This document shows positions 25,811 through 34,676 of a stretch of 64,000 nt of DNA, piece after piece. The notes below the pieces were generated by a model, which saw only the letters and a list, made by a program, of their open reading frames with translations, did no database searches and was not told the DNA's origin. The translations under genes and the position numbers were made by a program. Origin of the DNA: an uncultured Dysosmobacter sp. (lineage in GTDB: Bacteria > Bacillota > Clostridia > Oscillospirales > Oscillospiraceae). The DNA lies in NCBI GenBank assembly GCA_934565855.1, contig CAKTIO010000004.1:62001-126000 (forward strand), read 5' to 3'. The first letter of the stretch is position 1; each line of letters opens with the position of its first letter.

Positions 25811-26884
25811 ATGAATCATTTCCGACAGATTGCGAAAAAATTGAATGCCTGCGGCTTGGACGGAATGCTGCTGACCGGAGAGGCAAACCGGTTTTATGCC
25901 TCCGGATTCCATTCCGCCGGAACGGACGGTCTGGCGCTGGTGACGAGGGACCGGGCGTGGTATTTCACAGATTCCCGGTATATCGAGGCAGCGGAGCGCC
26001 ATGTGAAGGACGCGGTGATCGAGATGACCGGACGGGGCAGGGGCTACACCGTGCTGACCAACGAGGTCATCGACGCGCAGGGACTGCGCCGACTGGGCTT
26101 TGAGGATGGCTCCATGACGGTGGCGGAGTACGAGATCTACAGGAAGGCGCTGCACTGTGAGCTGGTTCCCGCCTCTGCCATGCTGCTGGAGCTGCGGCAG
26201 GTGAAGGATGCGGAGGAGCTGGAGCAGATGGTGGCGGCGCAGCGGATCGCGGAAAAGGCGCTGGACAACATCCTCAACGAGATCCGTCCAGGGGTAACGG
26301 AAAAGGAGATCGCTGCCCGACTGCAATACCTGATGCTGCATGAGGGCGCGGAGAACATGTCCTTTGATCCCATCGTGGTCTCCGGACCTAACGGTAGCCT
26401 GCCCCACGGCGTTCCCGGAGAGAAGACCATCCAGCAGGGCGAGTTTGTCACAATGGACTTTGGCTGCATTAAAAATGGCTATTGCTCAGACATGACCCGC
26501 ACTGTGGCGGTGGGCTTTGCCACGGAGGAGATGCAGCTGGTGTACCACACGGTGCTGGCGGCGCAGAAGGCAGGCATCGCGGCGGCACACGCCGGAGCCA
26601 CCGGAGAAGCGGTGGATGGTGCGGCGCGGAAGGTCATTGCGGACGCCGGCTACGGTGCCTATTTCGGACACAGCTTTGGACACGGCGTTGGCGTGGAGAT
26701 CCACGAATCCCCCAATGCCTCCCCGGTCAATGAGAAGCCCCTGCCCGCAGGGGCGGTGATCTCCGCGGAGCCGGGTATCTATTTGCCCGGAAGGCTGGGT
26801 GTGCGCATTGAGGATGTCATCGTCCTTCAGGAGGGCGGCTGCCGGAACATTACCCGGGCACCTAAGGAACTGATCGTTTTGTAA
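25811..26884 (+). CDS. M24-family Xaa-Pro aminopeptidase/dipeptidase
   Basis: A 357-residue 'pita-bread' metallopeptidase that trims peptides with proline at position 2. The N-terminal creatinase-like domain covers about 1-125. Metal ligands are visible in the C-terminal domain: Asp in TMDFGC, Asp in SDMTRT, His in GHSFGHGVG, Glu in SAEPGIY and Glu in RIEDV. AGGAGG precedes the ATG. It follows pyrG by 38 bases and may be co-transcribed. A terminator follows. Confidence 0.93.
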   Translation: MNHFRQIAKKLNACGLDGMLLTGEANRFYASGFHSAGTDGLALVTRDRAWYFTDSRYIEAAERHVKDAVIEMTGRGRGYTVLTNEVIDAQGLRRLGFEDGSMTVAEYEIYRKALHCELVPASAMLLELRQVKDAEELEQMVAAQRIAEKALDNILNEIRPGVTEKEIAARLQYLMLHEGAENMSFDPIVVSGPNGSLPHGVPGEKTIQQGEFVTMDFGCIKNGYCSDMTRTVAVGFATEEMQLVYHTVLAAQKAGIAAAHAGATGEAVDGAARKVIADAGYGAYFGHSFGHGVGVEIHESPNASPVNEKPLPAGAVISAEPGIYLPGRLGVRIEDVIVLQEGGCRNITRAPKELIVL

Positions 26885-26897
26885 ACGTTTACTGAAA

Positions 26898-26931
26898 GCC
26901 GGCGGTCCTGATTCTGGACCGCCGGTCTTTT
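26898..26931 (+). terminator. Terminator after the M24 peptidase
   Basis: An 11-bp stem (26898-26908 with 26916-26926) with a 7-base loop, followed by TCTTTT. Confidence 0.85.
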
Positions 26932-26958
26932 GCCGCTGTACTTTTTGTGTAAAAGGGT

Positions 26959-26988
26959 TTGACATTCCCGCTGAAAAGAAGGTATGAT
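26959..26988 (+). promoter_or_regulatory. Promoter of the pyrophosphatase gene
   Basis: The -35 is TTGACA (26959-26964), the spacer is 18 bp and the -10 is TATGAT (26983-26988), 41 bases before the ATG. Confidence 0.75.
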
Positions 26989-27029
26989 GACAGCGGATAT
27001 CAGAAATGAAAACCAGAGGAGCGAAAAAT

Positions 27030-28646
27030 ATGGATACCATTTATGTCACAGGACACCGGAATCCGGACACGGATTCCATTGTTGCCGCAATGGCATACAC
27101 GGCGCTGAGAAACTCCATCGGTGACCGGCAGTATGTGGCGGCGTGCCTGGGGCGGGTCAGCGATGAGACGCAGGCGGTGCTGGACCGTTTCCATTTTCAG
27201 GCGCCGCAGCTGCTGGAAAACGTCCGTACACAGGTATGCGACCTGGACTATGATACGCCGCCTGTGATGAATTCCGCCGTGACCATCAGCCGGGCATGGA
27301 ACACCATTCACAAGTCCTCCAACATCTCTGCCATTCCGGTGACCAATGAAGACGGCACCCTGTTTGGAATGCTGTCCGCCGGAGACATCGCCAACTTTGA
27401 TATGACCTCCGTGCGGGACCCCCATGTCAGCGATATTCCGCTGTATAACCTGCTGTCCGTTATTGAGGGCAAGCTGCTGAACAAGGCGGGACAGGTGGTG
27501 GACAGCGTGTCCGGCGATGTGACCATCGCCCTGCCGGTATCCAGGAAAAATCTGGAGTTTTCCAAAAAGGACAGCATCGTCATCTGTGGTGACCAGCCGG
27601 ATATGATCCGGCGCGCGCTGGAGATCGGCGTTCACTGCGTGATCGTCTGCCAGTCGGAGATCAGCGATGAGCTGCGCACACTGGAGACGGAGACCTGCCT
27701 GATCTCCACGCCCTATGACGCCTACCGCACCATGCGGCTGATCTGCCACGCCCTGCCGGTGTCCCGCATCTGCAAGCAGGACGATCTGGTGAGCTTCCAT
27801 CTGGATGACTATATCGACGATGTGCGGGAGACGGTTCTGAAAAGCCGTTTCCGCAGCTATCCCATTCTGAATGAGGACGAGCAGGTGGTGGGAACACTGT
27901 CTCGCTTCCATCTGCTGCGTCCCCGCCGCAAGCGCGTGGTGCTGGTGGATCACAATGAGGCATCCCAGTCCGTCCGGGGACTGGAGCAGGCGGAGATTCT
28001 GGAGATCATCGATCACCACCGTCTGGCGGATATTCAGACGGGAAATCCCATCTATGTGCGCAATGAGCCGGTGGGCAGCACCACCACCATCGTGGCGGAG
28101 ATGTATCAGGACCGGGGACTGATGCCCTCGGAGAAAATGGCGGGACTGATGGCGGCGGCGATCCTGTCCGACACGGTCATGTTCAAATCTCCTACCTGCA
28201 CCCAACTGGACCGGGATATGGCACAGCGCATGGCGCGGATCGCCAACGTCTCTCTGGAGGAGCTGGGACACATGATCTTCTCCGCCGCCGGAAGCGACAA
28301 CCGCACGGCTGAGGATCTGCTGCGGACGGATTTCAAGGAGTTCCACATTGCCGGACACGATCTGGCGGTGTCGCAGATCACCTGTGTGGACTCCCACCAT
28401 ATGCTGTCCCGACAGGACGAGTTCCTGAAGGTCATGCAGGAGATGAAGGACAGCAAGCATTATGACATGATCCTGCTGATGCTGACGGATGTGCTGCAGG
28501 ACGGTACCCGGCTGCTGTATCTGGGCGATGACCAGACCATTCAGCAGGCGTTTAACTGCAAGCCCTCCAACCACTCCGTATTTTTGCCCCATGTTATGTC
28601 CCGGAAGAAGCAGATCATTCCAGGTCTCTCTGCCCTGTGGGGCTGA
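27030..28646 (+). CDS. ppaC: Manganese-dependent inorganic pyrophosphatase with CBS/DRTGG insert
   Basis: A 538-residue family II pyrophosphatase. The DHH phosphoesterase core shows GHRNPDTDS near the start, VDHNE and the DHH motif IIDHHRLAD. Roughly residues 65-300 are an insert with CBS domains (ISAIPVTNEDGTLFGMLS) and a DRTGG-like domain, which in this subfamily bind adenine nucleotides and regulate activity. The C-terminal DHHA2 domain completes the enzyme. The ATG at 27030 has AGAGGAG upstream. An ATG at 27006 would lie between promoter and RBS, giving an unlikely leader extension. Confidence 0.94.
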   Translation: MDTIYVTGHRNPDTDSIVAAMAYTALRNSIGDRQYVAACLGRVSDETQAVLDRFHFQAPQLLENVRTQVCDLDYDTPPVMNSAVTISRAWNTIHKSSNISAIPVTNEDGTLFGMLSAGDIANFDMTSVRDPHVSDIPLYNLLSVIEGKLLNKAGQVVDSVSGDVTIALPVSRKNLEFSKKDSIVICGDQPDMIRRALEIGVHCVIVCQSEISDELRTLETETCLISTPYDAYRTMRLICHALPVSRICKQDDLVSFHLDDYIDDVRETVLKSRFRSYPILNEDEQVVGTLSRFHLLRPRRKRVVLVDHNEASQSVRGLEQAEILEIIDHHRLADIQTGNPIYVRNEPVGSTTTIVAEMYQDRGLMPSEKMAGLMAAAILSDTVMFKSPTCTQLDRDMAQRMARIANVSLEELGHMIFSAAGSDNRTAEDLLRTDFKEFHIAGHDLAVSQITCVDSHHMLSRQDEFLKVMQEMKDSKHYDMILLMLTDVLQDGTRLLYLGDDQTIQQAFNCKPSNHSVFLPHVMSRKKQIIPGLSALWG

Positions 28647-28672
28647 TGCCGCCGAACGTTTTACCAGACAGA

Positions 28673-28708
28673 AAAAAGGACGCATTGCAGCTGCAATGCG
28701 TCCTTTTT
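28673..28708. terminator. Bidirectional terminator (perfect palindrome)
   Basis: A 36-base perfect palindrome, two 18-base arms with no spacer, has A and T runs outside. It separates the convergent pyrophosphatase and ABC permease genes. Confidence 0.9.
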
Positions 28709-28730
28709 GATGGTTCAGAAGAGCCTGGGC

Positions 28731-29330
28731 TTACCGCAGTACGGCGTACTGCTGATAAAACCGCATGGAAAACCGGATGGACAAAAGCGTGGCAATGACC
28801 GTGACTGCCAGCAGGACGGGAATTAGGATTACAAGGACAGCGTGGGAGAAAATGATGTATCCGGAAATGGCTGCAATGGCAAAGCCTACACCCAGAAAGA
28901 GGATCACCATTACCCGGGCGTTCTCCACGCCGAAGCGGAACATCAGCGGAATGGAGACAGCGATGGCGAGCAGCGCCATCAGGAAGACGCTGAAAAGATC
29001 CAGCAGGGGATTTCCTGTTATCAGAGACTCCCGCTCAATGGTGCAGGCGGACACCAGTGTGATGCAGCAGGCGGAGCCAATGCAAATCCAGCCGAAGACG
29101 TATTTGCTGAGTACCAGTGTCCGGGTGCTGTAGGGCATGGTGCCTGCCAGCTGACTCCAGTGGCAGCGTTCGTCATACGCAATGGAGGAAAAGGGCAGCA
29201 TGGCGCTGTAGACGATGGCATAGGCGCCCATACTGATGTTGGGGATCACGGCAAACAGCGCCAAAATGGGAAGGACGAACTTCAGCTGGCGCCTTAGCAC
29301 CAGAATGTCTTTTTTCAGCAGGGCTTTCAT
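28731..29330 (-). CDS. ABC-2 type membrane permease
   Basis: A 199-residue membrane protein with about six hydrophobic segments and the pattern of ABC-2 permeases paired with YtrB-like ATPases (MKALLKKDILVLRRQLKF at the start). The ATG at 29330 overlaps the ATPase stop by 4 bp, as expected for coupled translation. A much longer upstream frame is a shadow of the ATPase gene. It is the last gene of the GntR-ATPase-permease operon. The exported substrate is unknown. Related YtrA-controlled cassettes respond to cell-wall stress. Confidence 0.88.
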   Translation of the reverse strand: MKALLKKDILVLRRQLKFVLPILALFAVIPNISMGAYAIVYSAMLPFSSIAYDERCHWSQLAGTMPYSTRTLVLSKYVFGWICIGSACCITLVSACTIERESLITGNPLLDLFSVFLMALLAIAVSIPLMFRFGVENARVMVILFLGVGFAIAAISGYIIFSHAVLVILIPVLLAVTVIATLLSIRFSMRFYQQYAVLR

Positions 29331-30199
29331 GATTTTTCTGCTCCTTTCGCCGCAAACAGAACAATCTCCTCCAGAGTGACCGGGTCGGTGGAAAAGGTGG
29401 GCGGGATCAGATCCTTCCGGACCAGCACACGGATGCCGCCAAACTGGGATTCCTGCCGGGCAATGATGGCTTCCGGCTGCAAGCTTTCCAACAGCTCCTC
29501 CGTGCCGGTGATCATGCCGCAGGTGTCCAGCAGGCGGTCCTTTTCCTCGCAGAACAGCAGCTGCCCCTGATGGAGAAAGGCAACGTAGTCGCACAGCTTT
29601 TCCAGATCGCTGGTGATGTGGGAGGAGATGAGAATGGAGTGGTCCGGCTCTCTGGTAAACTCGGAAAAGACCGTCAGTATTTCGTCCCGGATCAGGGGAT
29701 CCAGCCCAGTGGTCGCCTCGTCCAAAATCAGCAGACGGGAATGGTGGCTCATGGCAACGGCAATGGCAAGCTTCATTTTCATGCCCTTGGAGTAGGCTTT
29801 GAAGGGCTTTTCACCGGGCAGTTGAAAGCGGGTGAGAAATGCCTGATACTGCGCGCTGTCCCACTGGGCGTAGGTGTCCGCCATAATACCGCCGACCTCC
29901 TTGGCGGTCAGCACCTCCGGAAAATAGGCTTCGTCCAGAACCACGCCGATGTCCTCCTTGATGGAGAGAAACTCCGGCGAGGTGTTGTCACATCCCAGGA
30001 CCCGGATATCTCCGCTGTCCCTGTGCAGGGTGTTCATGATAAGCCGGATGGCTGTGGTCTTTCCGGCACCGTTTTCTCCTACCAGCCCCAGGATCGTTCC
30101 GCTGGGCAGGGTCAGGTTCAGGTCCTGTAGGGAAAAGGACCCCAGATGGCAGGACACCTGCCGCAGCTCCAGCGCGTTGGATGGCTGAATATGCTCCAT
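29327..30199 (-). CDS. ABC transporter ATPase (YtrB-like)
   Basis: A 290-residue ATPase with Walker A GLVGENGAGKTT, signature YSKGMKMKLA and Walker B LLILDEATTGLDP. The ATG at 30199 is chosen because AAGGAG lies 8 bases upstream and the GntR stop codon ends between them. The C-terminal 70 residues (about 220-290) are typical of the regulatory tail of this group. It works with the permease gene it overlaps. Confidence 0.93.
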   Translation of the reverse strand: MEHIQPSNALELRQVSCHLGSFSLQDLNLTLPSGTILGLVGENGAGKTTAIRLIMNTLHRDSGDIRVLGCDNTSPEFLSIKEDIGVVLDEAYFPEVLTAKEVGGIMADTYAQWDSAQYQAFLTRFQLPGEKPFKAYSKGMKMKLAIAVAMSHHSRLLILDEATTGLDPLIRDEILTVFSEFTREPDHSILISSHITSDLEKLCDYVAFLHQGQLLFCEEKDRLLDTCGMITGTEELLESLQPEAIIARQESQFGGIRVLVRKDLIPPTFSTDPVTLEEIVLFAAKGAEKS

Positions 30200-30201
30200 G
30201 C

Positions 30202-30576
30202 TTACATCTCCTTCCACAGCAGCCGCAGCATTTCCTCCAACTCCGGCTCCGTCACCTGACAGGAGCGGGCAAGGTCCGCGGCGTGCTGTAAATGCTCTTC
30301 CAGTTCTTTTAAATGAGATTCCCGTACCAGCTCCAGATTCTGTTCCGCCACAAAGCTGCCCTTTCCGGCAACAGTGACCAGAAGACCGTCTGCCTCCAGC
30401 TCGTCATAGGCGCGCTTGGTGGTGATGACAGAGATCCGGAGGTCCTTGGCAAGCGCCCGAATCGATGGCAGCGGTTCGCCGGGGCGCAGCTGCCCCGACA
30501 GGATCTGCTGCTTGATCTGGGTGTAGATCTGTTCATAGATCGGCTGACCGCTGGTGTTTCTCAGCAGGATCTGCAT
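30202..30576 (-). CDS. GntR-family repressor, YtrA subgroup
   Basis: A 124-residue regulator. It has an N-terminal winged helix (PIYEQIYTQIKQQILSGQL, then SIRALAKDLRISVITTKRAY) followed by the short C-terminal helical dimer region of YtrA-type proteins, so no large effector domain. It leads the ABC operon and probably represses it from the inverted repeats overlapping the -10 at 30591-30614. Confidence 0.93.
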   Translation of the reverse strand: MQILLRNTSGQPIYEQIYTQIKQQILSGQLRPGEPLPSIRALAKDLRISVITTKRAYDELEADGLLVTVAGKGSFVAEQNLELVRESHLKELEEHLQHAADLARSCQVTEPELEEMLRLLWKEM

Positions 30577-30590
30577 GATACACCTCCTAT

Positions 30591-30631
30591 ACTGTATATA
30601 AACAGTATATACAGTTAAAACGGAATGTCAA
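30591..30631 (-). promoter_or_regulatory. Promoter and operator of the GntR-ABC operon
   Basis: The -35 is TTGACA (30626-30631), the spacer is 16 bp and the -10 is TATACT (30604-30609). An 8-bp inverted repeat (CTGTATAT at 30592-30599 with ATATACAG at 30607-30614) and a nested one (ACTGT at 30591-30595 with ACAGT at 30602-30606) overlap the -10. This is the expected layout for autorepression. Confidence 0.82.
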
Positions 30632-30759
30632 GAGAAATTTCGAGAGAAGGGAAAAAACGGTGTAAAATCCTCCGTTTTTTTCAAATCAGGATAGGAAAAA
30701 CAGGCAGACTGTGCTAAAATAATACGCCAATATGAAAAAGAAAAGCGGGAGGCACAGCA

Positions 30760-31737
30760 GTGAAGACCATCAGCGGAAGTGAAAATCTGATCCTGACCTA
30801 CCGGATCAATGCCAGGGGAGTGACCGTGCTGCGGGCGGCAACCAACCAGAGTGTCCTGACACTGCCGGAGACGGTGGAGGACCTCCCGGTGATCGCGGTG
30901 GGAGATCACGCTTTCACACCCGGCAGGCGGCAGACGGAAGGAGAGCAGCTCTGCTTTACCTGTGGTCCTGTGGGGCAGAAGCCGATGGATAATGCCCAGC
31001 TGGAGGAGGTCGTGCTGCCTGCGACCGTGGAGACGCTGGGGGACTACGCCTTTTATAACTGTTCGCAGCTGAAAAAGCTGCAAATGCACGATACGGTCCG
31101 GGTGTGGGGCGGCGCGTTGTTTATGAACTGTCGGCTGCTGGACACGCTGGAGCTGTGGCTGACAGAGGATGGCAGGGCGTGCGCCCTCAGCCATTTTGCG
31201 GACGAGCTTTCCCGGGAACTGGATGTGACGCTGCACACGGCGGATGGCGGTCTGGCGCGGCTGATCTTTCCGGAATACATCGAGGTACTGGAGGAGAACT
31301 GCCCGGCGCACCACTTTGACTATAATATTCATGGGGCGGGCTATCCCTATCACCACTGCTTCCGCAGCCACGCCTTTTCCCTGCCGGAGTTTGACCCTCT
31401 GTGGGAGGGCTTCCTTCACACAGAGCATGAGGCATCCTGTGCGCTGCGTCTGGCGTGGTGGAGGCTGCGGACGCCGCTGGACCTGAGCGAGGATGCGGAA
31501 GCGGCGTACCGGGCATATCTTGGGCAGCACAGCGGGGAGATGCTGCTGTGGCTGCTTCAGCAGCGGGATTTCCAGGGACTCAGCTGGTTTTTGGGCTGGT
31601 GCCGTCCGGAGCGGGACGCTTTAGAAGCGGCAAGCGCCCGGGCACGGCAGCTGGGCGCGACCGAGGGACAGGCACTGCTGCTGGAGGCGCTGCACCGCTG
31701 TGCGCCCTCTGGCGGAGACGCGCTGTTTGACCTGTGA
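30760..31737 (+). CDS. BspA-type leucine-rich-repeat protein
   Basis: A 325-residue protein starting with GTG (GGGAGG 7 bases upstream). Residues about 10-130 contain two or three LRR_5-like units (LVLPATVETLGDYAFYNCSQLKKLQM pattern), as in BspA-type proteins. There is no signal peptide, so it is likely cytoplasmic, unlike most BspA relatives. The C-terminal half has no family that I recognise. The end overlaps the next reading frame, and the operon continues into a VWA protein and a MoxR ATPase, suggesting it is an adaptor for that machine. Confidence 0.8.
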   Translation: MKTISGSENLILTYRINARGVTVLRAATNQSVLTLPETVEDLPVIAVGDHAFTPGRRQTEGEQLCFTCGPVGQKPMDNAQLEEVVLPATVETLGDYAFYNCSQLKKLQMHDTVRVWGGALFMNCRLLDTLELWLTEDGRACALSHFADELSRELDVTLHTADGGLARLIFPEYIEVLEENCPAHHFDYNIHGAGYPYHHCFRSHAFSLPEFDPLWEGFLHTEHEASCALRLAWWRLRTPLDLSEDAEAAYRAYLGQHSGEMLLWLLQQRDFQGLSWFLGWCRPERDALEAASARARQLGATEGQALLLEALHRCAPSGGDALFDL

Positions 31738-31757
31738 TGCGGGAAGGGAGAAACGCT

Positions 31758-33128
31758 GTGGCGGAGACGAAGAATTTAGAGGAGCTGGGCAGGGAGATTT
31801 TAAAGGCGACCCGCAACGAGCTGTATCTCAGCCTGCCCTATCTGGACACGGCGCTGTGTGCCCTGGCGTTCCAGCCGGGACAGGGGGTCACACTGTCTCT
31901 GGCAACGGATGGGGAAAGCCTGTATTACAGCGGCAGCTACCTGTCGGACCGGTATCTCCGCTCCGCTACCCTGACCAACCGGGCGTATCTGCACATTGTG
32001 CTGCACTGCATGCTGCGGCATCTGGCAAAAAAACGGGGACGGGATGGAGAGCTGTGGGACCTCAGCTGCGATATTGCGGTGGAAAGCATTCTGGACGGTC
32101 TGCCCTATCCATGTCTGGGAACGGGAAACGCTCCCCCGCTGCGGCAGAAATGGTACGGCATTCTCCGCATGGAAATGCCGGTGCTGACAGCGGAGGGCAT
32201 TTACCGCCATTTCCTGCGGGACCCCTTGCCGGAATATGAGCGTGCGCGGCTGCAGCGGGAATTTCTGGCAGACGATCACGGGCTGTGGGAGCCGCAGAGC
32301 CGGGAGGAGCAGGAAAAAAGCCAACGGCAGGATGAAAGGTGGAGAGGGGCGTCCCAGAGGACCCAGACGGGACTGGAAACGGTGCTGGCGGGTGAAGCCA
32401 CCGGCGGTGAAGCTGTATATGAGCAGATCCGGGTCGCCAACCGGGAGGGACGGGATTACCGGGCATTTCTGCGGCGGTTTGCTGTTCCGCGAGAGGTGAT
32501 GGAGATGGACGGAGACGCCTTTGACTACAGCTTTTACACCTATGGATTGCAGCTATATGGAAATCTCCCTCTCATTGAGCCGCTGGAGACCCGGGAGGAA
32601 AAGCGCATTGAGGATTTCGTCATCGCGGTGGATACCTCCATGTCCACCTCTGGAGAGCTGGTGCGGCAGTTTTTAAGCTGCACCTATTCCATCCTTCGCA
32701 GTACGGAGACCTTTACCAGAAAGGTGAATATCCGCATCCTGCAATGCGACGACCAGATCCGCTCCGACCGGGCGATCCATGATCTGGCGGAGCTGAAGGA
32801 ATATATGGAGCATTTTGAGCTGGCGGGCGGCAGCGCCACGGATTTCCGCCCGGTGTTCCGGCATGTGCAGCAGCTGACAGCACAGGGTGCGTTCACACAG
32901 CTGCGGGGACTGATCTATTTTACAGACGGCATGGGGATCTATCCGAAAAAGCGTCCGCCCTATGACACGGCATTTGTTATGATGGAAAAGCCGGGACTGG
33001 CAGTGGAGGTGCCTCCCTGGGCGGTCTGCCTGACGCTGACAGAGCCGGAGCTGGAGGAGGCTGCCCGGGCGCAGCAGATGGATGAGGAGCAGGACGAAAC
33101 GGAGCTGGAAGAGCTTCCGGAGTTGTAA
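31758..33128 (+). CDS. DUF2201-type VWA protein (putative metallopeptidase-like domain)
   Basis: A 456-residue protein if the GTG at 31758 is used (GGAAGGGA upstream). An in-frame GTG/ATG at 31734/31737 overlaps the previous stop and is the alternative. The N-terminal half resembles the DUF2201 metallopeptidase-like domain, but the zinc motif reads HIVLH, so the catalytic glutamate of HExxH is missing. The C-terminal half is a VWA-like domain with a MIDAS-type DTSMSTSGE and TDGMG. Proteins of this kind work with MoxR AAA+ ATPases, one of which is encoded next. Confidence 0.85.
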   Translation: MAETKNLEELGREILKATRNELYLSLPYLDTALCALAFQPGQGVTLSLATDGESLYYSGSYLSDRYLRSATLTNRAYLHIVLHCMLRHLAKKRGRDGELWDLSCDIAVESILDGLPYPCLGTGNAPPLRQKWYGILRMEMPVLTAEGIYRHFLRDPLPEYERARLQREFLADDHGLWEPQSREEQEKSQRQDERWRGASQRTQTGLETVLAGEATGGEAVYEQIRVANREGRDYRAFLRRFAVPREVMEMDGDAFDYSFYTYGLQLYGNLPLIEPLETREEKRIEDFVIAVDTSMSTSGELVRQFLSCTYSILRSTETFTRKVNIRILQCDDQIRSDRAIHDLAELKEYMEHFELAGGSATDFRPVFRHVQQLTAQGAFTQLRGLIYFTDGMGIYPKKRPPYDTAFVMMEKPGLAVEVPPWAVCLTLTEPELEEAARAQQMDEEQDETELEELPEL

Positions 33129-33146
33129 AAACAGGAGAGTAGCGGC

Positions 33147-34676
33147 ATGAATATCAAACAGGCGAAAGAAGAAATTCAAAACACCCTCCGGGCGTATCTG
33201 ACCCGGGATGAGCTGGGAAACTACCTGATCCCCAGCGTCCGGCAGCGCCCTGTGCTGCTGATGGGACCTCCGGGGATCGGAAAGACCCAGATCATGGAGC
33301 AGATCGCTGCGGAGACCGGCGTGGGGCTGGTGTCCTATACCATTACGCACCACACCCGGCAAAGCGCCATCGGTCTGCCTATGCTGCAGCACCGGACCTT
33401 CGGCGGGCAGGAGGTCACGGTGACGGAGTATACCATGAGCGAGATTTTGGGATCGGTATATGAGCTGATGGAGAAAACCGGACTGAAGGAGGGCATCCTG
33501 TTTCTGGACGAAATCAACTGCGTGTCGGAGACACTGGCGCCCATGATGCTGCAATTCCTGCAATGCAAGACCTTCGGCAATCAGGCGCTGCCGGAGGGCT
33601 GGCTGATCGTGGCGGCGGGAAATCCGCCGGAGTACAACAAATCCGTCCGGGATTTTGACATGGTGACGCTGGACCGGGTAAAGCGCATCGATGTGGAGGC
33701 GGATTTTGGCGTCTGGAAGGAATATGCCCGCCGGAAGGGTCTGCACGGCGCGGTGGTGTCGTATCTGGATATCAAGAAGGACCATTTTTACCGGGTGGAA
33801 ACCACGGTGGATGGATTGCAATTTGCCACTGCCCGCGGCTGGGAGGATCTCAGCGAGCTTCTGTTCGCCTATGAAAGGCTGGGACTGAAGGCAGACCGGC
33901 TGGTGGTGGAGCAGTATATCCAGATGCCCCACATTGCCCGGGACTTTGCCAATTATCTGGAGCTGTATAACAAGTACCAGCGGACCTATCATGTGGAGGA
34001 GATTCTTACCGGAGGCTGGCAGCCCACCACCGTGTCGGAGCTGCGGGCGGCGCCCTTTGACGAGCGGCTCAGCGTACTGGGACTGCTGATGAGCCGCCTG
34101 TCGGAGTGTGCGGCAGGGACCCGCCGCCAGGATGCGCTGACGGTAGAGCTTCACAAGTCGCTGCTGGAGGTGCGGGACCGCCTGCAAGCCGGAGCAGCGG
34201 CAGACCAGGTTCTGACAGAGCTGGTGCAGCGGCGGCAGAAGGCACTGCGTCGGACAAAGGAAGCCGGTCAGCTGGACCGGGAGCGCCGGGACCTGGAAAT
34301 GCGGAGCTGGCAGACGCTGGAGGAGTACCGCCAGCGTCTGCAAAGAGAGGAGATTGCCCCGGAGAACGCGATGGACGCGCTGAGGACATGGTTTGCCGGA
34401 CAGGTGGCGCAGCGGAAGACTGCTGGAGAGACCGCCGGAACGGAGTTTGCCAACGCCTTCCGTTTTTTGGAGCAGGCATTGGGTGACTCGCAGGAAATGG
34501 TGCTGTTTGTCACGGAGATCACCGCGGGGTATGATACCTCCTGGTTTGTGGAAACCTTTGGCTGTGAGGCGTATTTCCGCCACAATCAGGAGCTGCTGCT
34601 GGACGATACCCGCCAGCGGCTGCGCCGGCAGATCGCGGCGGCAAGAAAGGCGGAGGAGGAATTGCCCCGGCTATGA
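33147..34676 (+). CDS. MoxR-type AAA+ ATPase
   Basis: A 509-residue ATPase. The AAA_5/MoxR core (about 30-260) shows Walker A GPPGIGKT and Walker B GILFLDEIN, with a sensor segment VAAGNPPEYN. The C-terminal 230 residues are helical and charged. MoxR proteins act as chaperone-like machines with VWA partners. CAGGAGAG precedes the ATG. The last 4 bases overlap the next gene. Confidence 0.92.
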   Translation: MNIKQAKEEIQNTLRAYLTRDELGNYLIPSVRQRPVLLMGPPGIGKTQIMEQIAAETGVGLVSYTITHHTRQSAIGLPMLQHRTFGGQEVTVTEYTMSEILGSVYELMEKTGLKEGILFLDEINCVSETLAPMMLQFLQCKTFGNQALPEGWLIVAAGNPPEYNKSVRDFDMVTLDRVKRIDVEADFGVWKEYARRKGLHGAVVSYLDIKKDHFYRVETTVDGLQFATARGWEDLSELLFAYERLGLKADRLVVEQYIQMPHIARDFANYLELYNKYQRTYHVEEILTGGWQPTTVSELRAAPFDERLSVLGLLMSRLSECAAGTRRQDALTVELHKSLLEVRDRLQAGAAADQVLTELVQRRQKALRRTKEAGQLDRERRDLEMRSWQTLEEYRQRLQREEIAPENAMDALRTWFAGQVAQRKTAGETAGTEFANAFRFLEQALGDSQEMVLFVTEITAGYDTSWFVETFGCEAYFRHNQELLLDDTRQRLRRQIAAARKAEEELPRL

